Of a DNA stretch of 8,554 bases, positions 1-6,893 are shown one piece after another. The stretch's first letter is position 1. The number at the start of each line of letters is the position of its first letter. Origin of the DNA: Leptospira idonii (GTDB lineage: Bacteria > Spirochaetota > Leptospiria > Leptospirales > Leptospiraceae); assembly GCF_004770995.1 (NCBI RefSeq), contig NZ_RQHW01000035.1, forward strand, positions 1-8,554, in the 5' to 3' direction. Position numbers and translations under genes: made by a program. Under the pieces are notes generated by a model, which saw nothing but the letters and a program-made list of their open reading frames with translations, did not search any database and was not told where the DNA came from.

Positions 1-2177
1 GGACTAGGGGCTTTATTTAGGAACACGGAAACCACATTGGAGTCAGCGGACTCGGAACCTAACTCTGCTTTGGATCGAATGGAATATAAAAATAGTTCTC
101 CCGGCTCTCCAGGAAAGTTTTCCGAGAATTGAGTCGATTTCGCAGGCACCTGAGTTAAAAATTTGAAGTCTGCGTGTTTTCCTTTGTCGTCAGCAGTCAC
201 TTTTTTTCTGTACACATAATACTCGTAAGTATCTTTCACTGCGTTCCATTTAAGGTTGACTTTGTTGTCCTTAGAACTTACCGACCCTGTCAAATTTTGA
301 GGAGGAGAGAGAGTGACTCCTGCCGCTCTTTTGGTCGTTCCTTGGTTTACGTAACCGTATACATAATCGCTTTGTTTCGAATAACCGGCGCTATTTCCTG
401 CAAAGATGGTATATGCATGATAACCTCCGTCTTTGAGTCCTGCATCCGTGTCTTCGAAAGAAGTGCCGGTTGTTTTGAAAGGCCCGAATTGTTCGCGGGC
501 ATTATTGAAACGATAGATATAGTAGATTGTGGCTCCAGGAGCAGGGGCCCAAGCTAGAATGATTTTATCCGCAAATTCACCGTTGCTCACTGTAACACTT
601 GCTATTTTGTCCGGAGCTACTTCTTTATTAGCAACTTCTACGGCCACCGAATCGCTCCATTCTCCCGCATTGGAACCGCTTCTAGTAGCGACTACTTTGT
701 ACGAATTGGCTTTTCCTACCACAGGTGAAGCATCGGTAAAACTTCCCGATTTCGAACTTCCTATGATTTTCCAAGCTTTCGTATTTTCGATTCTTGCAAT
801 GGAATATGCAGTGGCGCCGTCGATTTCGGACCAAGTTAAGGAAACTCTGGGAGAATTGCCGGATAAAAAAGTCTGTGCTTGCAGACCGACCACTTGCCCT
901 AATTGCCCGGAAGTAGTGGAAGACTCACTCGTGTAACCTTCGATATCTTTGGAAGGGAAGGAGCTTTCCGTAGTCGAATAGGAAACCACTCTGTAGATGT
1001 AAGCGGAATCAGGAGATACGGCAGAATCCGTATAAGTAGGCAAATTCGCATAAGCTAAATTATCGTATTTGCTGGTATTCGTAGCTCTTCTTTGGATCAG
1101 ATAAGAAACCGCTCCTTGGCTTGCGGACCAAGTCAATACGATTTTCGAATCGAATTCTCCTCGGGAAGCTTTGATGTCCGCAGGAGGAAGTAGAGGAAGA
1201 GTAGGAGTCACGGTAGTTGTAGTGACCGCAGGGTCTACAGTGGTTGTTTTAGGAGGATCGACTAACGCATAAGATTCCTGACCGGTTTTGGCAAGGATCG
1301 CATAAGAAACCCATCCGAATCCTTTGTCTCCCCAAGAAGTTCCCCAGGAGTTTTGCAGTTTGAAAGCTCCTTTTTTGCCGGACTTGGAAGTTTTATTATC
1401 ATCATAACCTACGATCGTCATCGCATGACCACCGTAATCTTGTCCGCTGTTCGCATCGTACACTTGAGAGCCTTTGAGATTATAAAAACCGTCATCGATC
1501 GTCATTCCGATCAAAACCACATTTCCCTGTGCCAAAACTCTTTTGATCTCGTCCGGTTTTTTGAAATTCAATCGAGTATAAGATTTGATTCTGTATTGAA
1601 GTGCTTCTTTTTTGACTGCATCCTTCGGTTGTGTTCTGTAATCCTTTTCGGAATAGGGCATGCTGCTCCAAGGAGCCACACCGCTTTTTACGAGGAAGTC
1701 CATGGTTTTATAATAATATAATCCTTCGTCTTTTCCTCCGTTCTGTTGGTTGTAGATGAAAGCGGGGGAGAATACGTTTTTCCCTTGTCCTCCGTTTTTG
1801 AAAGGAGGATCATAGTTCGCTGATTTTCCTTGGTCTGCTGCAAGATAAGATTTGATCGCATAACCGGTAGCCCACGCCACACAGCTGCTTTGTTGCCCTT
1901 GGTTTCCTACGGGAGGCATTTTGGAAGAAAGATCCACACTGGAAGGAATTTCATCGAAACTATTGAAATCTCTTTTGAGAGGGATTGTATCTTGGATTTC
2001 TTTAGAAGCCGGAAGATAACCGCATTGGTATTTGCCCGGTCTGCAGTCACTGGAACGAACGGAATTCGGATCGAATTCTTGTGCGAAGAGAGGGGCCCAT
2101 AATAGAGCGCTGATAAAAAAACTAAAAACAGTGAACTTCAAATTCACGGATAGAAATGGCTTTGCCGATTGTTTCAT
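1..2177 (-). CDS. Secreted papain-like (C1) cysteine peptidase with C-terminal FN3 repeats, 3' end cut by the window
   Basis: The frame is open from the ATG at 2177 through position 1, giving 725 residues with no stop. Residues 1-32 form a signal peptide (basic start, hydrophobic FTVFSFFISALLWAPLFA) with likely cleavage near A32. The peptidase core spans about 77-305. Gln93 (GNQGQ) lies six residues before Cys99 (SSCVAWA), His251 is in GGHAMTIVGYD and Asn276 is in LQNSWGTSWG, so the oxyanion Gln and the Cys-His-Asn triad are intact. Only about 45 residues precede the core, so no long inhibitory propeptide is visible. The only other cysteines seen are C45 and C52, a possible disulfide. A Thr/Pro-rich linker (308-332) leads to four FN3-like domains at roughly 333-418, 428-517, 521-611 and 624-720, each with the LxWs...Y.I.R pattern. 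The ATG overlaps the upstream stop as ATGA, and AAGGGG lies 8 bases before it. Secretion or surface location is inferred; the substrate is unknown. Confidence 0.93.
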   Translation of the reverse strand, partial: MKQSAKPFLSVNLKFTVFSFFISALLWAPLFAQEFDPNSVRSSDCRPGKYQCGYLPASKEIQDTIPLKRDFNSFDEIPSSVDLSSKMPPVGNQGQQSSCVAWATGYAIKSYLAADQGKSANYDPPFKNGGQGKNVFSPAFIYNQQNGGKDEGLYYYKTMDFLVKSGVAPWSSMPYSEKDYRTQPKDAVKKEALQYRIKSYTRLNFKKPDEIKRVLAQGNVVLIGMTIDDGFYNLKGSQVYDANSGQDYGGHAMTIVGYDDNKTSKSGKKGAFKLQNSWGTSWGDKGFGWVSYAILAKTGQESYALVDPPKTTTVDPAVTTTTVTPTLPLLPPADIKASRGEFDSKIVLTWSASQGAVSYLIQRRATNTSKYDNLAYANLPTYTDSAVSPDSAYIYRVVSYSTTESSFPSKDIEGYTSESSTTSGQLGQVVGLQAQTFLSGNSPRVSLTWSEIDGATAYSIARIENTKAWKIIGSSKSGSFTDASPVVGKANSYKVVATRSGSNAGEWSDSVAVEVANKEVAPDKIASVTVSNGEFADKIILAWAPAPGATIYYIYRFNNAREQFGPFKTTGTSFEDTDAGLKDGGYHAYTIFAGNSAGYSKQSDYVYGYVNQGTTKRAAGVTLSPPQNLTGSVSSKDNKVNLKWNAVKDTYEYYVYRKKVTADDKGKHADFKFLTQVPAKSTQFSENFPGEPGELFLYSIRSKAELGSESADSNVVSVFLNKAPS

Positions 2178-2695
2178 AATCGAATCCCCTTAATTTGATC
2201 GATAATTCGTTTTTTCTTCTTAAATTCCGCTTTTTCCAAATCTTTCAGCACGTAAAAGAAACGTGATTTCTTAGACCCTCTTTGTATGGAGAAAGAGTTA
2301 TAACTGATCCCTGTGATTTTTTCCGTAGGAAGATTTTCATAAGGATGTTCTAACGCTCCCGATTGGATCAGTTGGGTAATAAATTTCGAATAGGAATCTT
2401 TCGAAATCTTTTTTTTGACTTCCGTGGCCGGATGATTGCCTTTCGTTTCCTTTTTAGCAAAAAAAAATCCTTTTGCATCCGCTTGGATTCGTACAATCAC
2501 CGAATAACGGAATTCGGGAGCGACCGGTCCGGAAGTTTCCTGCCATACAATCGAAGTGGGTGTAATTTTTGTTTCCGGAGAAAGTTCAGAATCGGTGAGC
2601 ATAAGTAATATTAAAAAAGGAAGAATCAAGTGCACTGATGTGGCCAGGGGTCTCTTTTTATCAAAGAAAGGGGGGATTGCAAAGAAAAAAATCAA
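2174..2695 (-). CDS. Exported protein of unknown function, coupled to the cysteine peptidase; possible protease inhibitor
   Basis: This is a 173-residue protein I cannot assign to a family with certainty. The start used here is TTG at 2695, overlapping the upstream stop as TTGA, with GGAGG only 3 bases before it. A GTG at 2635 would give a shorter signal sequence; the first ATG (2602) would remove it. Residues 13-34 (KKRPLATSVHLILPFLILLML) look like a signal peptide or anchor. The remainder is mixed alpha/beta: a strand region around WQETSGPVAPEFRYSVIVRI (51-70), a predicted helix SKDSYSKFITQLIQSGAL (98-115), a strand pair SYNSFSIQRGSKKSRFFYVL (131-150), and a final basic helix (153-171). This order loosely resembles emfourin-type protease inhibitors, from memory only. 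The stop overlaps the protease start (ATGA), suggesting stoichiometric production with it. A lipoprotein is excluded because there is no cysteine. Confidence 0.8.
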   Translation of the reverse strand: MIFFFAIPPFFDKKRPLATSVHLILPFLILLMLTDSELSPETKITPTSIVWQETSGPVAPEFRYSVIVRIQADAKGFFFAKKETKGNHPATEVKKKISKDSYSKFITQLIQSGALEHPYENLPTEKITGISYNSFSIQRGSKKSRFFYVLKDLEKAEFKKKKRIIDQIKGIRL

Positions 2696-2940
2696 TTACC
2701 TCCGGTATTTTCATCCTTGGAGAAGTAGGAGCTTACGGTTTCTTGTACTTTTTCCAAAAAACCGGATTGTTTGACGGCTCTGCCCAATCTCTGCCAAAAA
2801 TGAATTTTCCCTTGGAACTCTTTCCATTCCAATTCCAAATCCAAACGCCTGATTTTCAAAAGCATTCTGAGTTCGTCCAGACTCATGTCTTTCGGGTCTT
2901 TTTCGCTGTATCGTTCGTGGTCTTTGAGAGGGTTGAACAT
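2692..2940 (-). CDS. Small charged cytoplasmic protein in the yqjK position
   Basis: An 82-residue protein starting at ATG 2940, immediately after the TAA of the upstream gene (TAAATG, zero gap). No strong Shine-Dalgarno is visible, so it probably relies on translational re-initiation. It has no signal peptide or membrane segment. It is rich in charged residues and largely helical: a helix about 20-52 (LDELRMLLKIRRLDLELEWKEF) is followed by an amphipathic segment (HFWQRLGRAVKQSGFLEKVQ). In E. coli the order yqjD-yqjE-yqjK places a small protein here, and the RRLDLELEWKEF stretch faintly recalls YqjK (RLDL followed by a Trp). That similarity is from memory and weak, so no symbol is given. A peripheral membrane-associated partner of the two preceding products is a reasonable inference. 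Confidence 0.8.
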   Translation of the reverse strand: MFNPLKDHERYSEKDPKDMSLDELRMLLKIRRLDLELEWKEFQGKIHFWQRLGRAVKQSGFLEKVQETVSSYFSKDENTGGN

Positions 2941-3288
2941 TTATTTTTTCTTTAAAACCACTTCTACCAGAAGAACCGCAATGATGAGGCAGATCCCTCC
3001 CGTAGCGAAACTGGAAAGAATCGGATCTCCTCCTGCAACAAACTTCTGTAAGCTGAGAAAGATGCCGTAGGAAAAATAAAGGAGTGCGATGAAAATGAAA
3101 AAGAGGGAAGAAAAAACCCAGATGGAAGAGATGACCAGGTTTCGAATGAACAGCCCCAGGTTTTTTTCGATATAAAGCACCATCACTTCCCAATAAGCCA
3201 TTAGCTTGTTGATTAAGTCTTGGAATGCACCTCTTAAGCCTCCCTTTTTACGGGAGGCTGCGTCTTGATGATTGTTCTGAGAGGCCAA
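2941..3288 (-). CDS. YqjE/holin-X-like two-helix membrane protein
   Basis: A 115-residue protein with a basic, Gln/Asn-rich cytoplasmic N-terminus (1-19), an amphipathic stretch (20-48), and two membrane segments: TM1 about 51-80 (LVISSIWVFSSLFFIFIALL) and TM2 about 90-112 (ILSSFATGGICLIIAVLLVEVVL), ending in KKK. Size and layout match the phage holin family III / YqjE group (PF07332-like). In Proteobacteria such proteins are inner-membrane partners of the DUF883 protein YqjD and are not lysis proteins; no phage genes are present here. The start is TTG at 3288, 3 bases after the TAA of the DUF883 gene, with no obvious Shine-Dalgarno, so stop-restart coupling is likely. The next ATG is codon 30, which would remove the N-terminus but keep both membrane segments. 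Codons 10-17 lie within a GC-rich hairpin. Confidence 0.85.
   Translation of the reverse strand: MASQNNHQDAASRKKGGLRGAFQDLINKLMAYWEVMVLYIEKNLGLFIRNLVISSIWVFSSLFFIFIALLYFSYGIFLSLQKFVAGGDPILSSFATGGICLIIAVLLVEVVLKKK
3237..3259 (-). repeat. Perfect 8-bp inverted repeat in the 5' coding region of the YqjE-like gene
   Basis: AGCCTCCC (3237-3244) and GGGAGGCT (3252-3259) flank a 7-base loop. In the mRNA the stem contains the purine-rich GGGAGG, a strong anti-SD match that would be masked. It lies about 30 bases inside the gene, so it may modulate translation or mRNA stability, or be chance. No U-tract follows on the transcribed strand, so it is not a terminator. Confidence 0.45.
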
Positions 3289-3291
3289 TGT

Positions 3292-3576
3292 TTATTTTTT
3301 TCTGAAGATCCAACCGAGAGCAACGCCCAGTCCCAAACCGACTCCGAAGCCGATCACTGCCGCTTTCTGAGGATTTTCTTTTACGTAAGTTCCTACTTTG
3401 TCGATGACTTCCTTCGCTTTGATGGAAGCGTCTTCGCTGGCTTTGCCCAGTTTTTGTTTGATGTCAGATACTTGTTCCATATATTTCTCCTTGGCCCTTC
3501 GTTCGATTTCCTTCGCCTTCTTCTCGTATAACTTAATTTCGTCGATTAAAGTCTTTTGTTGTTTGGATTCTTCCAT
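3292..3576 (-). CDS. DUF883 / ElaB-YqjD-like membrane-anchored protein
   Basis: A 94-residue protein starting at ATG 3576, 6 bases after the stop of the response regulator. Residues 5-60 are a highly charged amphipathic helix or coiled coil rich in Lys, Glu and Ala (KKAKEIERRAKEKYMEQ, then ASEDASIKAKEVIDKVGTYV). The family's C-terminal signature follows: VKENPQKAAVIG, then a single Gly-rich membrane helix (GFGVGLGLGVALGWIF), ending RKK. In E. coli, YqjD, ElaB and YgaM are C-tail-anchored inner-membrane proteins, reported to bind ribosomes in stationary phase. I infer the same C-tail topology here; ribosome binding is not shown by sequence. The adjacent YqjE-like gene strongly supports the family call. 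No strong Shine-Dalgarno precedes the start, consistent with coupling to the regulator gene. Confidence 0.9.
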   Translation of the reverse strand: MEESKQQKTLIDEIKLYEKKAKEIERRAKEKYMEQVSDIKQKLGKASEDASIKAKEVIDKVGTYVKENPQKAAVIGFGVGLGLGVALGWIFRKK

Positions 3577-3582
3577 AATTCA

Positions 3583-4308
<726 letters not shown>

Positions 4309-4371
4309 GTTTTTCCCTTGAGTTCTATCGTAATTTGGTTCTTCTAGGAGAAAAAAAAAGTAAAAAATTCA

Positions 4372-4791
4372 ATGGAAACACAAAGGGAACCAAAATCATG
4401 GGCGATGCTTGCCATCTTCGGCCCCAAACTTCGTCCGGTGGACATTTCCGAGAAATTGTCGATAGATCCCGATTACTTCCACGACTCTGACACAAAAGAC
4501 ATACAAAATAACCCTCTTACCCCTCATTGGCAGATTAATTCCAAGCTGAGTCCGGAATCTTCCTTAAACGATCATCTTTGGGAGATTTTAAAACGACTGG
4601 CTCCCGTTCGAAGGGAACTGAAAGATGTCGCTTCTCTGCATGAAGCTTGTTTTTACGCTTCCGTAGAATTTTCTTCCCCGGAAACGAAAGGGATTCGACT
4701 GGAAAAAAGAGTGATGTTGTTGTTAGGTGAATTGGGGATTAACCTTGAGATTCTTCCTTGGCAAGCAGAGGATTATGGAACTTTTTCCTGA
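4372..4791 (+). CDS. DUF4279-family protein
   Basis: A 139-residue soluble protein with no signal peptide or membrane segment. It fits the DUF4279 pattern: an N-terminal strand with LAIFGPKLRPVDISEKLSIDPD (13-34), a central WQINSKLSPESSLNDHLWEILKRLAP (53-78), and a C-terminal EACFYASVEF...LGINLEILPW (91-130). The biochemical role of the family is unknown. The start is ATG 4372; the only AGGAG (4346-4350) is 21 bases upstream, unusually far, with an A9 run between. ATG 4405 (codon 12) has no better signal, so the start is somewhat uncertain. It is divergent from the response regulator, and its last 53 bp overlap the 3' end of the STAS-like gene on the other strand. Codon use resembles the neighbours. 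Confidence 0.85.
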   Translation: METQREPKSWAMLAIFGPKLRPVDISEKLSIDPDYFHDSDTKDIQNNPLTPHWQINSKLSPESSLNDHLWEILKRLAPVRRELKDVASLHEACFYASVEFSSPETKGIRLEKRVMLLLGELGINLEILPWQAEDYGTFS

Positions 4792-5122
4792 TCATACCCT
4801 CTTTGGTCTGAAAAAATAAAGAAAGCAGTTGAAAGCGTTGTAGTACGAAATATACGGAATAGGGAACTCCCAAAAGAACCAGAACCCTTTTTTTCATTCT
4901 CAGATCTTTTGCCAGACGTAAGATTTGGGTGAGAAACGCTTGCGGAATGGAATTCAAACTGGTGACGTCCAATTGGATATGGGATCTTGTCTGAAAAAAT
5001 AACATGGCGATTACGGAAGTGATTTCATCTTCCACTTCGGGAGTATATTCTTTGCTATGAACTTGAATTTCATAAGCGTTTTCTATCTCTCTGATGGACA
5101 AATATTTGGTTTTCCTTGCCAT
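4739..5122 (-). CDS. STAS-like domain protein lacking the phospho-acceptor serine
   Basis: A 127-residue protein from ATG 5122. Residues 15-105 read like a STAS (anti-sigma-factor antagonist/SpoIIAA) fold: strand YEIQVHS, a helix through EVEDEITSVIAMLFF, the core strand HIQLDVTSLNSI (48-59), helix FLTQILRLAKDLRMKK (63-78), strand RVLVLLGV (79-86), and helix VYFVLQRFQLLSLF. In a classical antagonist, LDxSxxxxIDSSG would carry the phosphorylated Ser; here the aligned segment is SIPQAF, with Pro60-Gln61 in place of Asp-Ser. The usual kinase switch therefore appears absent. A constitutive or structural STAS role is inferred. Its 3' end overlaps the convergent DUF4279 gene by 53 bp. Its promoter must lie in the 65 bp shared with the divergent epmA. 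The Shine-Dalgarno is weak (AGGA about 13 bases upstream). Confidence 0.75.
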   Translation of the reverse strand: MARKTKYLSIREIENAYEIQVHSKEYTPEVEDEITSVIAMLFFQTRSHIQLDVTSLNSIPQAFLTQILRLAKDLRMKKRVLVLLGVPYSVYFVLQRFQLLSLFFQTKEGMIRKKFHNPLLAKEESQG

Positions 5123-5187
5123 GGTGAAAAGATGTTCCTAACGCTTTTATTGGGAAATGAAAAAACGAATTCTTCTTTGACATTTCC

Positions 5188-6186
5188 ATGAAATCCATTC
5201 CCTACCAAATTCAAATTTTACGGTCTTTATTCTTAAAATCGACCAGAGCCTTTTTGGAAACATCAGGATTCTGGGAAGTGGACACTCCCATTTTTAAACC
5301 GATCGTGGGAATGGAACCTTATCTGGATCCTTTTCTCGTACATTCGCCTAACAAAGAGGAGAAGGGTTATCTCATTACTTCTCCCGAATATTCCTTAAAA
5401 CAATCTTTGGCAACAGGATTGGAACGGATCTACGAAATCACCCATACATTCCGTTCGGGAGAGAAGGGAAGTCCCTATCATTCCAAAGAATTTTTGATGT
5501 TGGAATTGTATGCCAAGGGTTGGAACGACGGGGACCTAAGGAAATTCATCAAAACTTATTTCCAAAATTTAGGGGAAACGTTCTCGAAATCGAAACTAGA
5601 TACTTCTGCGAATGCGATAAAGATCGCGGAAAAACTTTTGCAGGATGGGTTTTACAGAGAAGTATCCGTGGAAGAATCGTTTTTGCAAAACACAGGAAGA
5701 GGGTATGGAAAGGAAGATCTGCTTCTGACCATCTCAGAGTCGAAACTTACGAACACTCCTCCCTCCGAATTGAATCTTTGGCAATATGAAGATTTATTCT
5801 TTTTGGTATTTTTGAACTTAGTGGAACCGAAATTAGGCGAAGAGATCGTTTTTTTATACGATTATCCTCCCGAATGCGCCGCACTCGCCCGAATAGAATC
5901 AGGTAAGGCGAAACGCTTCGAAATCTACTGGGATGGAATCGAACTGGCTAACGCATTTTGGGAATTGACGGACGCTTCCGAACAAAGAAAGAGGTTTGTC
6001 GAAGAACAGAAGTTAAGGGAAAAATTGGGCAAAGAAGTATTCTCGATTGACGAAGACTTTCTTTCCGTTTTGGAATCGGGGATGTTTCCCGGTTCCTCAG
6101 GAATCTCTTTGGGATTGGATCGAATCCTAATGAAACTGGCAGGAGCGGAAGGACTGAAACAAATCAGTCCCTATTACGAATTTTAA
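5188..6186 (+). CDS. epmA: EpmA: EF-P lysine (beta-lysyl) ligase, lysyl-tRNA synthetase paralogue
   Basis: A 332-residue protein, the length of EpmA/GenX/PoxA (E. coli 325) and lacking the N-terminal tRNA anticodon-binding domain of true LysRS. Class II synthetase motifs are present: motif 1 region FWEVDTPIFKP..GMEPYL (28-46), the SPEYSLKQ segment (65-72), motif 2 ITHTFRSGEKGSPYHSKEFLMLELY (84-108), the FEIYWDGIELANAFWELTDASEQ block (244-266), and motif 3 GISLGLDRILM (305-315). EpmA activates (R)-beta-lysine and ligates it to the conserved lysine of elongation factor P, relieving ribosome stalling at polyprolines. EF-P and the aminomutase EpmB are not in this window. The start is ATG 5188; a TGA lies in frame just upstream and no other start is available. 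The Shine-Dalgarno is poor. Ser307 occupies the motif 3 position that I recall as Ala in E. coli EpmA. The convergent hydrolase gene ends 4 bp away. Confidence 0.95.
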   Translation: MKSIPYQIQILRSLFLKSTRAFLETSGFWEVDTPIFKPIVGMEPYLDPFLVHSPNKEEKGYLITSPEYSLKQSLATGLERIYEITHTFRSGEKGSPYHSKEFLMLELYAKGWNDGDLRKFIKTYFQNLGETFSKSKLDTSANAIKIAEKLLQDGFYREVSVEESFLQNTGRGYGKEDLLLTISESKLTNTPPSELNLWQYEDLFFLVFLNLVEPKLGEEIVFLYDYPPECAALARIESGKAKRFEIYWDGIELANAFWELTDASEQRKRFVEEQKLREKLGKEVFSIDEDFLSVLESGMFPGSSGISLGLDRILMKLAGAEGLKQISPYYEF

Positions 6187-6190
6187 TGTT

Positions 6191-6847
6191 TCAATTTCCC
6201 CGTTTTGTTTCCTTCGCATATAACTCCGGTAAAAACGCTTCGAATTGTCCCACTTCTTCGATATTATGCTGGATCCATGCGATCCCTCTGGCGGTAGGAA
6301 ACAGAAAGAATCGAATGAAAGGTCGAAAGATCTTCCAACTCCAATTTCTCCAACCGATGATGAGAGAGTTTTCATAAAAAGTATCTCCTCCTACCTGTTT
6401 GAATTTATATTCCATCCTTGCCATTGGCAGAATTCCTTCCAATCGAGGGTTGTGGATAAAACCTTCTTCATCCAACTTTTCTATATCGGTTTCCACATTG
6501 ATTTTGTATTTGGGATTTCGGTTTAAATATTCCACAAGTCGAATGGTAGCTCCCGGACCGACAGTTCCATCGGGAAGACGTTTCGCATAACTATTGTGTA
6601 CATGGTCTTCCGGGTGCCATACTAAATAACGGTTAAATAGTTTTCCTTGGAATTCCATGTCTCCTTCCAAGTGGGAAAACCACCAGACAAGCATCTTGGG
6701 CGTGACCCCTCGGATCAGATCATGTTCGATCCAATATTGAATCCTTCCGTCCGGGAGAAATTTCTCCCCCCATTTGGCGGAAGAAAGAGTCTTTTTGTTC
6801 CAACGAATCGGCAAGACTTCCCTTAAGTGTGTATTGACTTTTTTCAT
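6191..6847 (-). CDS. DAPG hydrolase (PhlG)-family metal-dependent C-C hydrolase
   Basis: A 218-residue protein from ATG 6847, chosen because AGGA lies 9 bases upstream. A GTG at 6874 would add nine residues but sits inside the operator. The family block DGRIQYWIEHDLIRGVTPKMLVWWFSHLEG, followed by RYLVWHPEDHVH, is characteristic of PhlG-like proteins. Using numbering from the GTG, likely metal ligands are His87 (WHPEDH) or His91, Glu155 (ARMEYKF), His203 and Glu207 (HNIEE), matching PhlG's remembered His/Glu/His-x3-Glu zinc site. PhlG hydrolyses the C-C bond of 2,4-diacetylphloroglucinol; the substrate here is unknown and need not be that compound. There is no signal peptide, so it is cytoplasmic. 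It is divergent from a TetR-type gene with two matching operators between, so induction by its own substrate or product is plausible. It ends 4 bp from convergent epmA. Confidence 0.87.
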   Translation of the reverse strand: MKKVNTHLREVLPIRWNKKTLSSAKWGEKFLPDGRIQYWIEHDLIRGVTPKMLVWWFSHLEGDMEFQGKLFNRYLVWHPEDHVHNSYAKRLPDGTVGPGATIRLVEYLNRNPKYKINVETDIEKLDEEGFIHNPRLEGILPMARMEYKFKQVGGDTFYENSLIIGWRNWSWKIFRPFIRFFLFPTARGIAWIQHNIEEVGQFEAFLPELYAKETKRGN

Positions 6848-6854
6848 AAGTTTT

Positions 6855-6886
6855 ATTCCTGGTATAGTATTCACTATACCAGGAAT
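6855..6886. promoter_or_regulatory. Operator 1: perfect 14-bp inverted repeat, 4-bp spacer
   Basis: ATTCCTGGTATAGT (6855-6868) and ACTATACCAGGAAT (6873-6886) are exact reverse complements. The core GGTATAG-N6-CTATACC (6861-6880) recurs 33 bp away. Position between divergent hydrolase and TetR genes makes it the expected TetR-family binding site. Read leftwards, it includes the AGGA Shine-Dalgarno of the hydrolase and a TATAGT that could serve as its -10. Confidence 0.85.
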
Positions 6887-6893
6887 GGTTTTA

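Noticed and set aside
529..936. A 135-codon plus-strand frame
   Set aside because: It is antisense to FN3 domains of the protease, whose frame is continuous and full of recognisable motifs.
1353..1721. A 122-codon plus-strand frame
   Set aside because: It is antisense to the catalytic domain of the protease and has no recognisable domain of its own.
2711..3193. A 160-codon minus-strand frame across two small genes
   Set aside because: It is an alternate frame of the YqjE-like and yqjK-position genes, with His/Arg/Phe-rich composition and no domain. The two genes it covers have coherent membrane and helix patterns and tight junctions.
2941..3288. Phage holin, implying a prophage remnant
   Set aside because: Holin-X similarity is shared by the chromosomal YqjE family; the neighbouring DUF883 gene fits YqjD-YqjE, and no endolysin, integrase or structural gene is present.
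5177..5182. TTGACA, a perfect -35 hexamer just before epmA
   Set aside because: No -10-like hexamer lies 16-18 bases downstream, and the position would put the transcript start inside epmA.
5188..6186. True lysyl-tRNA synthetase
   Set aside because: At 332 residues it lacks the N-terminal anticodon-binding domain, and the block IELANAFWELTDASEQ fits EpmA.
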